Source of the DNA: an uncultured Lachnospiraceae bacterium | Lineage (GTDB): Bacteria; Bacillota; Clostridia; Lachnospirales; Lachnospiraceae | Length of the DNA: 64,000 bases | Assembly (NCBI GenBank): GCA_910577015.1 | Contig: CAJTKU010000003.1 | Span: 124,001-188,000, forward strand | Direction of reading: 5' to 3' | In this document: piece after piece, positions 30,463 through 37,674 of the stretch | Position numbering within the stretch: the first letter of the stretch is position 1 | How the letters are laid out: the number at the start of each line of letters is the position of its first letter | The notes under the pieces: model-generated | The model's input: the letters and a program-made list of their open reading frames with translations, nothing else | Database searches by the model: none | Told to the model about the DNA's origin: nothing | Position numbers and translations under genes: made by a program

Positions 30463-30894
30463 ATGGAAGAAAACATGAACCAGAACGCAGACCCGGCAGC
30501 CGGACAGGGAACAGGGGAAAAGACCTTTACACAGGAAGATGTGAACCGCATTGTTCAGGAAAGGCTTGCAAAAGAAAAAGCCAAGAACAGCGGTGACGCA
30601 GATTTTGCGAAAAGGGAACAGGAACTTGCACAGCGGGAGCTTCACATGACCGCCAAGGAAATGTTATCAGAAAAAGGTTTACCAGTGCAGTTATTTGATG
30701 CTCTTAATTGCACCGATAAAGAAACATTGGAAAAGAGCATTTCAACCATAGAAACAGTATTTAATGAATATAAGGCGAATGCAACAAGCAATACGAAATT
30801 TGTAGGCTTCCAACCGGGGGTAAGTAGTAAAATGCCGGCTGCCGGGGCAACGGAAGATATAGAGATTAGAAAGGCTATGGGGCTTCGCACTTAA
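30463..30894 (+). CDS. Phage capsid scaffolding protein, DUF4355-like
   Basis: A 143-residue acidic, coiled-coil protein typical of DUF4355 scaffolds: a disordered N-terminus, FTQEDVNRIVQERLAKEKAK, a long charged helix, then a segment ending with a conserved C-terminal tail (EIRKAMGLRT). Scaffold proteins guide assembly of the capsid shell. ATG 30463 follows AGAAGGGAG. It lies 19 bases before the major capsid gene, the usual order in siphovirus head operons. Confidence 0.85.
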   Translation: MEENMNQNADPAAGQGTGEKTFTQEDVNRIVQERLAKEKAKNSGDADFAKREQELAQRELHMTAKEMLSEKGLPVQLFDALNCTDKETLEKSISTIETVFNEYKANATSNTKFVGFQPGVSSKMPAAGATEDIEIRKAMGLRT

Positions 30895-30913
30895 CAGAAA
30901 GGAAGCGTAAAAC

Positions 30914-31768
30914 ATGGCTATAAATTTAGCGACAAAATTTTTACCGTATGTTGATGAAAAATTCAGTACGGAAAGCAAGAAATCATTATTAACCAATCAG
31001 GATTTTGATTGGACAGGGGCACACACCGTAAAGGTGTACAAGGTCAGCACATCACAGATGAATGACTACAAGAGGAACACGCCTGGCGGTATGACAGGTT
31101 CACGTTACGGCGTTATTAAAGACCTTGATGCAACTACCGAGGAATTTACTTTGAAGAATGACCGTTCTTTCACCTTTGTTATTGACAAACTGGATTCTGA
31201 TGAAACAGCACAGAATTTGCAGGCGGCTTCTGCATTGGAAAGGCAGCTTCGGGAAGTGGCTATACCGGAAGTAGACACTTATACCTACGGCGTGATGTGT
31301 GAAAATGCGGGGCAGAAAGCAGAACCCAAGGCACTGACTAAGACCAACATTTATACAGAAATCCTTGCGGGCAATAATGCCCTTGACAATGCGGAAGTGC
31401 CGGAAACAGGGCGTATTATCGTTGTTACTCCTGATGTGTATGTGCTGATGAAGCAGTGCAATGACATCACAATGGAAACGGATGTCGGCAATGATTTAAG
31501 GCTGAAAGGCGTTATTTCCAACCTTGACGGTGCAATGGTAATTAAGGTTCCGGCTAACCGTTTGCCGGAAAACTTCGGTTTTATGATTGCCCACCCGTGC
31601 GCCACGGTAGCCCCTACCAAGTTAGAGGATTATAAAATCCATGAAGACCCGCCCGGCATCAGCGGCGCACTGGTAGAAGGGCGGATTGCCTATGATGCGT
31701 TTGTTTTGGAAAATAAGGCAAAAGCCATTTATTACCATGCACAGGCAGCGGAACAGGAAACAACCTAA
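30914..31768 (+). CDS. Major capsid protein, HK97-like
   Basis: A 284-residue head protein. The N-terminal arm (FLPYVDEKFSTESKK), the ERQLREVAIPEVDTYTYG spine-helix region and the C-terminal EGRIAYDAFVLENKAKAIYY are typical of HK97-fold coat proteins in Firmicutes phages. No protease-delta domain is fused. It follows the scaffold directly and is closed by a hairpin terminator. Its presence without portal or terminase in the same element is the odd feature. Confidence 0.88.
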   Translation: MAINLATKFLPYVDEKFSTESKKSLLTNQDFDWTGAHTVKVYKVSTSQMNDYKRNTPGGMTGSRYGVIKDLDATTEEFTLKNDRSFTFVIDKLDSDETAQNLQAASALERQLREVAIPEVDTYTYGVMCENAGQKAEPKALTKTNIYTEILAGNNALDNAEVPETGRIIVVTPDVYVLMKQCNDITMETDVGNDLRLKGVISNLDGAMVIKVPANRLPENFGFMIAHPCATVAPTKLEDYKIHEDPPGISGALVEGRIAYDAFVLENKAKAIYYHAQAAEQETT

Positions 31769-31776
31769 TATCTGAT

Positions 31777-31822
31777 AAAATGCTCCGGGCTTTCTACTCT
31801 CTGATTGTCCGGGGCATTTTTT
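31777..31822 (+). terminator. Terminator after major capsid gene
   Basis: AAAATGCTCCGG (31777-31788) pairs with CCGGGGCATTTT (31809-31820) followed by Ts. It should make the capsid message more abundant than the downstream genes. Confidence 0.8.
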
Positions 31823-31837
31823 GAAAGGCGGCATGAA

Positions 31838-32107
31838 ATGAAAACAATAGATAGATTGATTATTAAGGCAAAAAAGAAATGCGGTGCTGACAAACTCATA
31901 ATTGCTTTTATATATCCGTCTGAAAAAGAACCGGGTAAATGGGTTGCAAGGGGTGATATTTGGAACGGTGTGCATCGTAGTGGGGTTACTCATGCGATTT
32001 GTATTTGTGATTCTGTTGATGATGCAATACAGGCATTAAATGAGTTGTCAGAAAAGCACCCCAATGACAAAGACCTACGAATATTCATTGATGATTTGGA
32101 AGAATAG
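31838..32107 (+). CDS. Hypothetical protein, 89 residues
   Basis: A small alpha/beta protein starting at ATG 31838 (GAAAGGCGG upstream), with segments DKLIIAFIYPSEKEPGKW and AICICDSVDDAIQALNEL and an acidic tail. The family is not recognised. It lies directly after the capsid terminator in the head-gene direction. Confidence 0.6.
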   Translation: MKTIDRLIIKAKKKCGADKLIIAFIYPSEKEPGKWVARGDIWNGVHRSGVTHAICICDSVDDAIQALNELSEKHPNDKDLRIFIDDLEE

Positions 32108-32118
32108 GCGGTGATTGA

Positions 32119-32328
32119 ATGGCAAAAAGAAACCTGAAACTTGACACCCCTGATAACATCAGGAAAGCACTGGCAAAGGTTGCGAATATGACTTATAAGG
32201 GCGAACTTGACACCAAGACCGCCAATAGCATTACTGCAACCTGTAACGTGATTTTAAGCGGTATCAGGACAGACGAACAGGACAAGAAAATTGCAGAACT
32301 GGAACAGATTTTGAATGAAAGGGATTGA
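32119..32328 (+). CDS. Hypothetical helical protein, 69 residues
   Basis: A small protein with a basic N-terminus (MAKRNLKLDTPDNIRKAL) and a C-terminal coiled coil (EQDKKIAELEQILNE). Similar small proteins occur beside terminase genes in phages, but no catalytic or DNA-binding motif proves that here. Ribosome binding site GGCGGTGATTGA; six bases separate it from the next ORF. Confidence 0.55.
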   Translation: MAKRNLKLDTPDNIRKALAKVANMTYKGELDTKTANSITATCNVILSGIRTDEQDKKIAELEQILNERD

Positions 32329-32334
32329 TGAAAC

Positions 32335-32580
32335 ATGAAAAAGGAATATGATAAATTCTATGAGAAAGAGCAGCCGGAACTTGTGACGGTGAAAAGTGGG
32401 GAATTACGGTTATTTCGCAATAGTCAGCGTTTAGCGGTGTCTAAACCTTCATGGTCGAACAATGAGGGTGCACACATGGGAAAAACAGTTACTATTGATT
32501 TGGGAGCCAATAAAGGCAATCAGGAAATGATTGAACTTTTTGAACGTGTTATTGAACTGTTAAAGGGCGGTGTTGAATAA
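32335..32580 (+). CDS. Hypothetical protein, 81 residues
   Basis: Not recognised. It contains an acidic N-terminus, a central segment with RLFRNSQRLAVSKPSW and a helical tail (MIELFERVIELLKGG). Its stop overlaps the next gene's ATG (TAATG), showing translational coupling with the neck-like gene. Confidence 0.55.
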   Translation: MKKEYDKFYEKEQPELVTVKSGELRLFRNSQRLAVSKPSWSNNEGAHMGKTVTIDLGANKGNQEMIELFERVIELLKGGVE

Positions 32581-32963
32581 TGGGAAATGCAATTCAGGCG
32601 GCACAGAAAGCCGCAAGAAAGGCTATTGAAGCAACATATACCGGGGCGGTGACTATATCGGAATATCAGAAGGTCAAAGACCCTGTAACCGCCTTGACCA
32701 GTTATAAAGAAGTAGTTGTGTTGGAGAATCAGCCCTGCAAGCTGTCCTTTGAAAGTATCACAACCACTATTCAGACAGAAGCAGCCGCCACTATTTCACA
32801 GGCGGTCAAGTTGTTCATTAGTCCTGATATTACAATTAAACCCGGTTCAAAACTCACAGTAACCCAAACAGGCGTAACAACAGAATATTCATCAAGTGGC
32901 GTTCCGGCGGTTTACCCAACGCATCAGGAAATTATGTTGGAGTTGTTCGACAGTTGGGCGTGA
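32580..32963 (+). CDS. Phage head-closure/neck-like protein
   Basis: 127 residues. A helical N-terminus (AIQAAQKAARKAIEATY) is followed by a beta-rich body (CKLSFES, GSKLTVTQTG, YPTHQEIMLELF). This profile resembles small head-closure or adaptor proteins that follow the coat gene in siphoviruses. Identification is by fold impression and context only. It is the last gene of the element before a terminator. Confidence 0.55.
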   Translation: MGNAIQAAQKAARKAIEATYTGAVTISEYQKVKDPVTALTSYKEVVVLENQPCKLSFESITTTIQTEAAATISQAVKLFISPDITIKPGSKLTVTQTGVTTEYSSSGVPAVYPTHQEIMLELFDSWA

Positions 32964-32975
32964 TAAAGGCATTGA

Positions 32976-33004
32976 AAACACCGTCATATGGGCGGTGTTT
33001 TTTT
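32976..33004 (+). terminator. Terminator at end of capsid module
   Basis: AACACCG and CGGTGTT arms followed by seven Ts; it ends the satellite's rightward genes. Confidence 0.85.
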
Positions 33005-33044
33005 CGTACCCTAACAAGTTATCAATGAATGTATTTTCGGGACT

Positions 33045-33067
33045 ATATGACGGTTATATGAGGTCAG
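33045..33067 (+). repeat. Palindromic 23-base repeat, copy 2
   Basis: Same sequence as 29892-29914 except the central base of the ATATGAC-N-GTTATAT dyad. It lies after the capsid-module terminator, outside any gene. Confidence 0.6.
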
Positions 33068-33140
33068 CGGCGGGGATATTCGGACATTTCGGACACCCTA
33101 AAAAGGGGGAAGGAGATTGCTGTCACCTGATTATCAAACC

Positions 33141-33160
33141 ACCGTACCATAAACGTACTA
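33141..33160 (+). repeat. Arm-type integrase site, right end
   Basis: ACCGTACCATAAACGTACTA, 17 of 20 bases as at 24302-24321 and in the same orientation. It lies about 100 bases inside the right core. Confidence 0.6.
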
Positions 33161-33261
33161 ATGGCGGTTGAAGCGGAAAAACACCATTGATTATATAACC
33201 ATATGTAGTAATTTTTGAAATATAAATAACAAGATATAGTACAAGTAAAAACCACTAAACC

Positions 33262-33273
33262 GAGTTCGAGTAG
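33262..33273 (+). other. Right attachment core (attR), remnant guaA end
   Basis: GAGTTCGAGTAG would read Glu-Phe-Glu-stop, the end of GuaA, though no guaA body precedes it. It is best explained as the original guaA tail displaced by integration. The gene-free stretch 32964-33403 holds the terminator, palindrome, arm site and this core; nothing else is seen. Confidence 0.7.
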
Positions 33274-33403
33274 TACAAGAATGCACGTATTATTTTATAT
33301 GGCAGGTAGTCTATATAATTGCGTGTTATGTTCAAATATATAGTTTTATATACTATTTAAGTAGAAATATTGTTGCCAGTGCGATATAAAGGATTAAAGT
33401 ATT

Positions 33404-34489
33404 ATGGATATAACAAATGAAAAAATTTCCTCGTTGACAGAGTATATTGATTTGATAAAAAAATATAATCTACATAATCATTATTTCAGAGGGGAAAATC
33501 AAAAGTATTCAAGTATATCATCTAGTCTTGTTAGAAAATATAGTCCTAAAAAAGAGAACTTTGGTTTGGTTGATAAATATTATGAACTTTTAAATTCGTA
33601 TTATCAAGAGGTAGGGTATCAATTAGATAAAATGCAAGAAGATAATTTTCTTGCTTTTTCGCAGCATCATGGTTTGAAAACAAATCTAATTGATTTTACT
33701 ACGGCACCTTTGGTAGCACTCTATTTTGCCTGTGAACGAGAAAAGTATGATGTAGATGGTGGATATGTATATATATTAAATAAAGAAGATACAGTAGATG
33801 CATCAGAGTTTCTTCGGGAATATTCGATAAAAGAACACTTATGCCATAATGTATTTAGCCAGTTAGCTTGGAATCAACCTGATATTGTTATTGGGTTTAG
33901 AGATTTGTTAGATACATATATGGGGCTGTTGTCGGGCAAGAATCCATATGATTTGGTAAAAAGTATGGTTAAGGAAATATGTGATTATCCGCAGTTAAAA
34001 AAGTGTAATGCATATTTGAAAGAACGGGATAAGTTGTGTAAGAAAGGAATAGATGCAGTTGGTGAAATACCGTTATTAGTAAAAAAATACCTTCCTAATT
34101 TTGATATATTAGGCGGAATGGGTATTATGGAATTTGTAGCATTATATTTGTTGTTTTTTGACGATATAAGGTGCTCAACATCAAAACTTCCATCAGACAT
34201 ACCGTTTCCCGTGATACCGTATTTTATGTATAAAACACCATTGAAATTTGATCGAATAAGAAATCAAAATGGGGTATTTTTATATCAGGCATTTGTAGAT
34301 TACCAGACAAGCTGTGATGAGATGGGAGGATTTATGGTACAGAAAATTATTCCTAGTATGACTATATATATAAGTAATCAAAAAGAGATTATTAAAGAAT
34401 TAGATATGGTTGGGATAAATAAAAAATATATCTATGGAGATTTTGATAACACTGCACAATATGTTAATGAGAAGTTTTTTGGAAATTAA
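33404..34489 (+). CDS. FRG-domain protein
   Basis: A 361-residue protein with the FRG signature YFRGE at residues 27-31 and the companion segment FLAFSQHHGLKTNLIDFT with a histidine pair. FRG domains are named for this motif, occur in phage-related and defence-related islands, and their biochemistry is not settled. The gene is very AT-rich compared with guaA, suggesting recent acquisition. It stands alone just outside the satellite's right core. A defence role is inference from context only. Confidence 0.75.
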   Translation: MDITNEKISSLTEYIDLIKKYNLHNHYFRGENQKYSSISSSLVRKYSPKKENFGLVDKYYELLNSYYQEVGYQLDKMQEDNFLAFSQHHGLKTNLIDFTTAPLVALYFACEREKYDVDGGYVYILNKEDTVDASEFLREYSIKEHLCHNVFSQLAWNQPDIVIGFRDLLDTYMGLLSGKNPYDLVKSMVKEICDYPQLKKCNAYLKERDKLCKKGIDAVGEIPLLVKKYLPNFDILGGMGIMEFVALYLLFFDDIRCSTSKLPSDIPFPVIPYFMYKTPLKFDRIRNQNGVFLYQAFVDYQTSCDEMGGFMVQKIIPSMTIYISNQKEIIKELDMVGINKKYIYGDFDNTAQYVNEKFFGN

Positions 34490-34504
34490 TATATTTATAT
34501 GTGG

Positions 34505-34610
34505 CAACACTTTGGCAACAGAAAATCAGTAAGCCCAAATAAATTATGTAATCGAAGTAAAAAAGCGGCATTTTCACAATAAACCTTAAATAGATAATTT
34601 AAGTCATGGA
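34505..34610 (+). repeat. Degenerate repeat family, copy 1
   Basis: Begins CAACACTTTGGCAACAGAAAA and runs about 105 bases with clear similarity to 36171-36277. A shorter relative lies at 34695-34740. These fill the gene-free gap 34490-34807. Confidence 0.6.
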
Positions 34611-34694
34611 ATATTCTTGCGAAAACGAGTGATGAAATGGACTTTAAAAAGCTGGTATTTATAAGGTTTCCAAACAAATATATTTAGTAACTAC

Positions 34695-34740
34695 CAACGA
34701 TTTGGCAACATTTTTATCATTACGCCCCAAATAATTATAT
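34695..34740 (+). repeat. Degenerate repeat family, short copy
   Basis: CAACGATTTGGCAACA, then a diverged tract with CCCAAATAATTAT; matches the first 46 bases of copies at 34505 and 36171. Confidence 0.5.
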
Positions 34741-34807
34741 TTATGGCATTAAAAAAACCTTGCTGACTTTCAGAAATAAAAATTTGGAAGGTGTTTAAAG
34801 AGATTTT

Positions 34808-35362
34808 ATGGGAATAATTGTGTGCGGTTTAAATGGCGCTGGAAAGAGTACGTTTGGGAAAGCTCTTGCAGAGAAGTTGCATTTTCATTTTATAGATATT
34901 GAAAATATATATTTTCCTAATACAAATCCCGATTTTAAATATGATTCACCGCATACTCATGAAGAAGTGGAAATGACTTTGTTGCATGAAATAAAAATGC
35001 ATAAAAACTTTATTCTTGCTTCTGTTAAAGGAGATTACGGGGAAGATATATGTTCTTTTTTTCAGTACGCTATATTGCTTGATGTTCCACGGGATATTAG
35101 ACTGCAACGGGTTAAAGAACGTTCTTTTCAAAACTTCGGTTGCAGAATGTTATTAGGAGGGGATTTGTTTGAGCAGGAAGAAAAATTTTTCCACTTTGTT
35201 GAATTCAGAAATGAGAACACTGTTGAAGAATGGGTAAAGTCTTTGAAATGCCCCGTTATACGGATTGATGGAACAAAGCCCATTGATGTGAATACAAACT
35301 TTATTATAGAACGTCTACAGAATACAAATTTGATTGTTAAAGAAGTTGGGAATAACGAATGA
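34808..35362 (+). CDS. P-loop kinase-like AAA family protein
   Basis: 184 residues with Walker A GLNGAGKST at residues 7-15 and a small-molecule kinase architecture (shikimate/adenylate kinase-like), including LLDVPRDIRLQRVKER with a lid-type arginine pair. The substrate is unknown. It overlaps the acetyltransferase gene (ATGA), so the two are co-translated. The pair is flanked by members of the degenerate repeat family and looks like a small cassette. Confidence 0.75.
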   Translation: MGIIVCGLNGAGKSTFGKALAEKLHFHFIDIENIYFPNTNPDFKYDSPHTHEEVEMTLLHEIKMHKNFILASVKGDYGEDICSFFQYAILLDVPRDIRLQRVKERSFQNFGCRMLLGGDLFEQEEKFFHFVEFRNENTVEEWVKSLKCPVIRIDGTKPIDVNTNFIIERLQNTNLIVKEVGNNE

Positions 35363-35871
35363 CTTGTAAAATAAGAAAATGGAAATTATCAGATGCAAAA
35401 GATTTGGCAACAGCTCTCTCCAATAGAAAGATACAAGATAATCTTCGGGACGGATTGCCCTATCCCTATACAGAGCAGGACGGAATAGATTATATTTCTT
35501 CCATGATTTCCGCAGATGAAAATGAAACTTTTGCTTTTGCTATTACAGTAGATGACAAGGCAGTGGGGAGTATTGGTGTTTTTCGACAGGAAAATATTCA
35601 TAGACAGACTGCCGAGTTGGGATATTATGTTGCCGAGAAATACTGGGGTAAAGGTATAATGACCGAAGCGGTTACACAAATTTGCGAATATGTTTTTGAA
35701 AAGAGTGATATTATTCGTATTTACGCAGAGCCATTTGCATACAATGCAGCGTCTTGCAGAGTGCTTGAAAAAGCGGGATTCCAATATGAGGGTACATTGA
35801 GAAACAATGCTGTAAAAAATGGTAAAGTTATTGACATGAAGATGTATTCTATATTGAGAACAGAAATATAA
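35359..35871 (+). CDS. GNAT acetyltransferase, RimJ/RimL-like
   Basis: 170 residues of the RimJ/RimL type: the acetyl-CoA loop region ELGYYVAEKYWGKGIMTEAV, then EPFAYNAASCRVLEKAGFQYEGTL, a hallmark of the family. These enzymes acetylate protein N-termini or small molecules including drugs; the substrate is not readable here. It overlaps the kinase-like gene by four bases. Length is normal. Confidence 0.87.
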   Translation: MTCKIRKWKLSDAKDLATALSNRKIQDNLRDGLPYPYTEQDGIDYISSMISADENETFAFAITVDDKAVGSIGVFRQENIHRQTAELGYYVAEKYWGKGIMTEAVTQICEYVFEKSDIIRIYAEPFAYNAASCRVLEKAGFQYEGTLRNNAVKNGKVIDMKMYSILRTEI

Positions 35872-35931
35872 TTTCACGTTATAGCGTGGTGATGGCGGGA
35901 AAAATGTTCTTCCTTATTGATTATATATATG

Positions 35932-35949
35932 TATGGTGCTAACACCATA
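35932..35949. repeat. Small dyad TATGGTG/CACCATA
   Basis: TATGGTG and CACCATA around a short loop lie between the acetyltransferase and the next short ORF; a possible operator or weak hairpin. Confidence 0.4.
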
Positions 35950-35981
35950 TATTAGAGGAAGATAAGGAGTAAAGCGGTGTT

Positions 35982-36143
35982 ATGTTACGCATTAAACGGC
36001 TTTTACTGCGTAATATTTCAAAAATGGAGAATACTCCGCAGTTTGCATCATTTATTGGCAGAGCACTCCAAAAGGGAAGGAACAGTATGAATCAGTATTG
36101 TGTGTATCCTCTTTCTGGAAATGATGCTGTTTTTTCTAAATAA
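35982..36143 (+). CDS. Short ORF, 53 residues
   Basis: A frame from ATG 35982 to TAA 36141-36143 with a basic N-terminus (MLRIKRLLLRN). AAGGAG lies about 14 bases upstream, a long distance. No homology is recognised and it may be a remnant. It sits between the acetyltransferase and the third repeat copy. Confidence 0.3.
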   Translation: MLRIKRLLLRNISKMENTPQFASFIGRALQKGRNSMNQYCVYPLSGNDAVFSK

Positions 36144-36170
36144 AAACTATGAAGTGTCATTGAACAGTGT

Positions 36171-36277
36171 CAACATTTTGGTAACAGAAAATAAGCTAGT
36201 TCAAATAAATTGTGAAATAGAAGTAAAATAGAGGTTTTTCCATAACAAGAATTAAATAAAATAGTTTAAGATATGGA
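36171..36277 (+). repeat. Degenerate repeat family, copy 2
   Basis: Begins CAACATTTTGGTAACAGAAAA and shares ordered blocks (CAAATAAATT, GAAGTAAAA, TTTAAG-ATGGA) with 34505-34610 in the same direction. The two long copies bracket the kinase-acetyltransferase cassette. Confidence 0.6.
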
Positions 36278-36404
36278 CTGCCTTCCAGATATGATATTAT
36301 TCCAGTCGCATTAACTTGCGAATTTTGTCGTTGTCAGGAACTTGGACGGTTTTTGAAGTTATGCTTGCAAAATGCCGGAACAAATATTATAATAACAGAA
36401 AACA

Positions 36405-36628
36405 AATTGAAGAAGCAGAGTAAATTATACGGAATGTTACAGAGAATCGGAGCAGGTGAGAACCGATGCAGGAAGTCATAATTGAAAATCCCTTCTGATT
36501 GGCAGTCCGAAAGCGAATGCGAGTAGAGGCTGACGTATTTCCTACGTTACAAGGAACGCATATGATGGTATGACGTAAATAGTTCTGATTAAACAGACTC
36601 TCACTCTATTTACGAGTGGGAGTTTTTT
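36405..36628 (+). ncRNA. T-box leader
   Basis: AGAAG (36411-36415) pairs with CTTCT (36493-36497). Above it lie an AGTA/GAA specifier-loop motif, a second helix, and the apical CAGAGAATCGG...GGTGAGAACCGAT part typical of T-box stem I. Downstream is a T-box-like TGATGGTATGACG. Its tail CGTAAATAG (36574-36582) is exactly complementary to CTATTTACG (36606-36614) inside a terminator (CTCTCACTC/GAGTGGGAG then six Ts). The specifier could be AAT, ATC or TCC; TGGT predicts a discriminator A, which favours ATC (isoleucine). It should control the acetyltransferase at 36742. Confidence 0.72.
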
Positions 36629-36672
36629 GATTTAATCCCGATTCCATCAGTGCAGGAAAGGAGGCGGTTGGC

Positions 36673-36705
36673 ATGAAGAATGCCGGGATGATTATAGCAG
36701 GGTAA
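36673..36705 (+). CDS. Possible 10-residue leader peptide
   Basis: AAAGGAGG followed by ATG 36673 gives MKNAGMIIAG and stop. It lies between the T-box terminator and the acetyltransferase gene. It could be a leader peptide or the broken start of a lost gene. Confidence 0.3.
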   Translation: MKNAGMIIAG

Positions 36706-36741
36706 CTTAAAAATTTGCACAGATGGAGGATGGTAAATAAT

Positions 36742-37548
36742 ATGAAGAGATTAAGTAATGCTTTGCCGTTAATAAACAAATTAATGTCGGAAAATGATAA
36801 AATATGCTTTAACATTTTTTATCTGATTTCAAATAGTGAAAGCGCCCTTTGGGTAACGGATGAGGAATCTTATATAATCGGTCAGACAAATGAACGTCTG
36901 CCAATGTGGATTTGGATAAAAGAAAATGTAACTGAAGGCGCACTTAAAGAAATCGAGTCCGTTATGGAAGAACGTCTGGAATTGAATGCGAATTTAAATG
37001 TAATTGCAGATGAAACAATCATCCGGCCCATTCTGAATAGAATGGCAGAGCGGAAAAAAGTTAGTTATAACAGTATGGTTCCAATGGTTATTTATCGCTG
37101 CGATAAGGTTGTCAATACGAAAAAAGCAAATGGACGCATGATATTGTCAAATGAGAATCATAAGGATATTTTGAAAAACTTCATCACCGGAATGGTTTGG
37201 GATTTGGAAAAACGTCCTATGCAGGAAGGTGAGGCAGAAGGATTTGCAAATGATGTAGCCGGTTCTTCGGATTTGTACTTGTGGGAAGATGGCAGGCAGG
37301 CGGTCTCCATGGCGATGATAGCCCATAGGGCGGAAAAATTCGCCAGAATCAATACCGTATATACGGATTCTTCGCAGCGGGGGAAGGGCTATGCCGGGAT
37401 GCTGGTCGGTGAAGTGACACAAAAGATTTTGGATGAAGGCAGGATTCCCATGCTTTACACCGAACAGGACAATATATGTTCCAATGCCACCTATCGAAGG
37501 ATAGGATATACTCTTTGCGGGGAATTGACACAATTTAAATTTGCCTGA
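36742..37548 (+). CDS. GNAT-family acetyltransferase
   Basis: 268 residues. The C-terminal half is a GNAT fold with the acetyl-CoA signature SSQRGKGYAGMLVGEV and the following NATYRRIGYTLCG. The N-terminal 120 residues form a separate helical domain with a conserved NANLNVIADE segment. ATG 36742 lies 12 bases after GGAGG; upstream frames begin with rarer starts. The substrate is unknown. The T-box leader predicts that expression responds to charging of one tRNA, which links it to amino acid or translation stress. Confidence 0.82.
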   Translation: MKRLSNALPLINKLMSENDKICFNIFYLISNSESALWVTDEESYIIGQTNERLPMWIWIKENVTEGALKEIESVMEERLELNANLNVIADETIIRPILNRMAERKKVSYNSMVPMVIYRCDKVVNTKKANGRMILSNENHKDILKNFITGMVWDLEKRPMQEGEAEGFANDVAGSSDLYLWEDGRQAVSMAMIAHRAEKFARINTVYTDSSQRGKGYAGMLVGEVTQKILDEGRIPMLYTEQDNICSNATYRRIGYTLCGELTQFKFA

Positions 37549-37603
37549 CTGATTTCGAGACAGAGCAGGCTGCTATATTTATAGCATTTTATGTGATATA
37601 ACA

Positions 37604-37653
37604 AACGCAGTCCCGGAAACGCCTGAAATTGTGCGTTCCCGGGACTGCTTTAT
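37604..37653. terminator. Bidirectional terminator
   Basis: GCAGTCCCGG and CCGGGACTGC arms between the convergent acetyltransferase and MerR genes; AAAC on the left and CTTT on the right permit use from either side. Confidence 0.75.
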
Positions 37654-37674
37654 GCCGCTTGTCTCTAAATCATC

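Larger units (their letters stand above)
24243..33273. mobile_element. Integrated phage-satellite-like element at guaA
   Basis: About 9.0 kb bounded by matching cores at 24231 and 33262 and by arm-type sites at 24302 and 33141. Gene order is integrase, repressor (both minus), Cro-like protein, excisionase-like protein, structured region, primase-helicase, iteron-like repeats, five small genes, scaffold, major capsid protein and four small genes. No terminase, portal, prohead protease, tail, holin or endolysin is seen. This fits a phage satellite that carries its own head genes (capsid-forming PICI-like) better than a full prophage. A decayed prophage is the main alternative. Confidence 0.75.
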
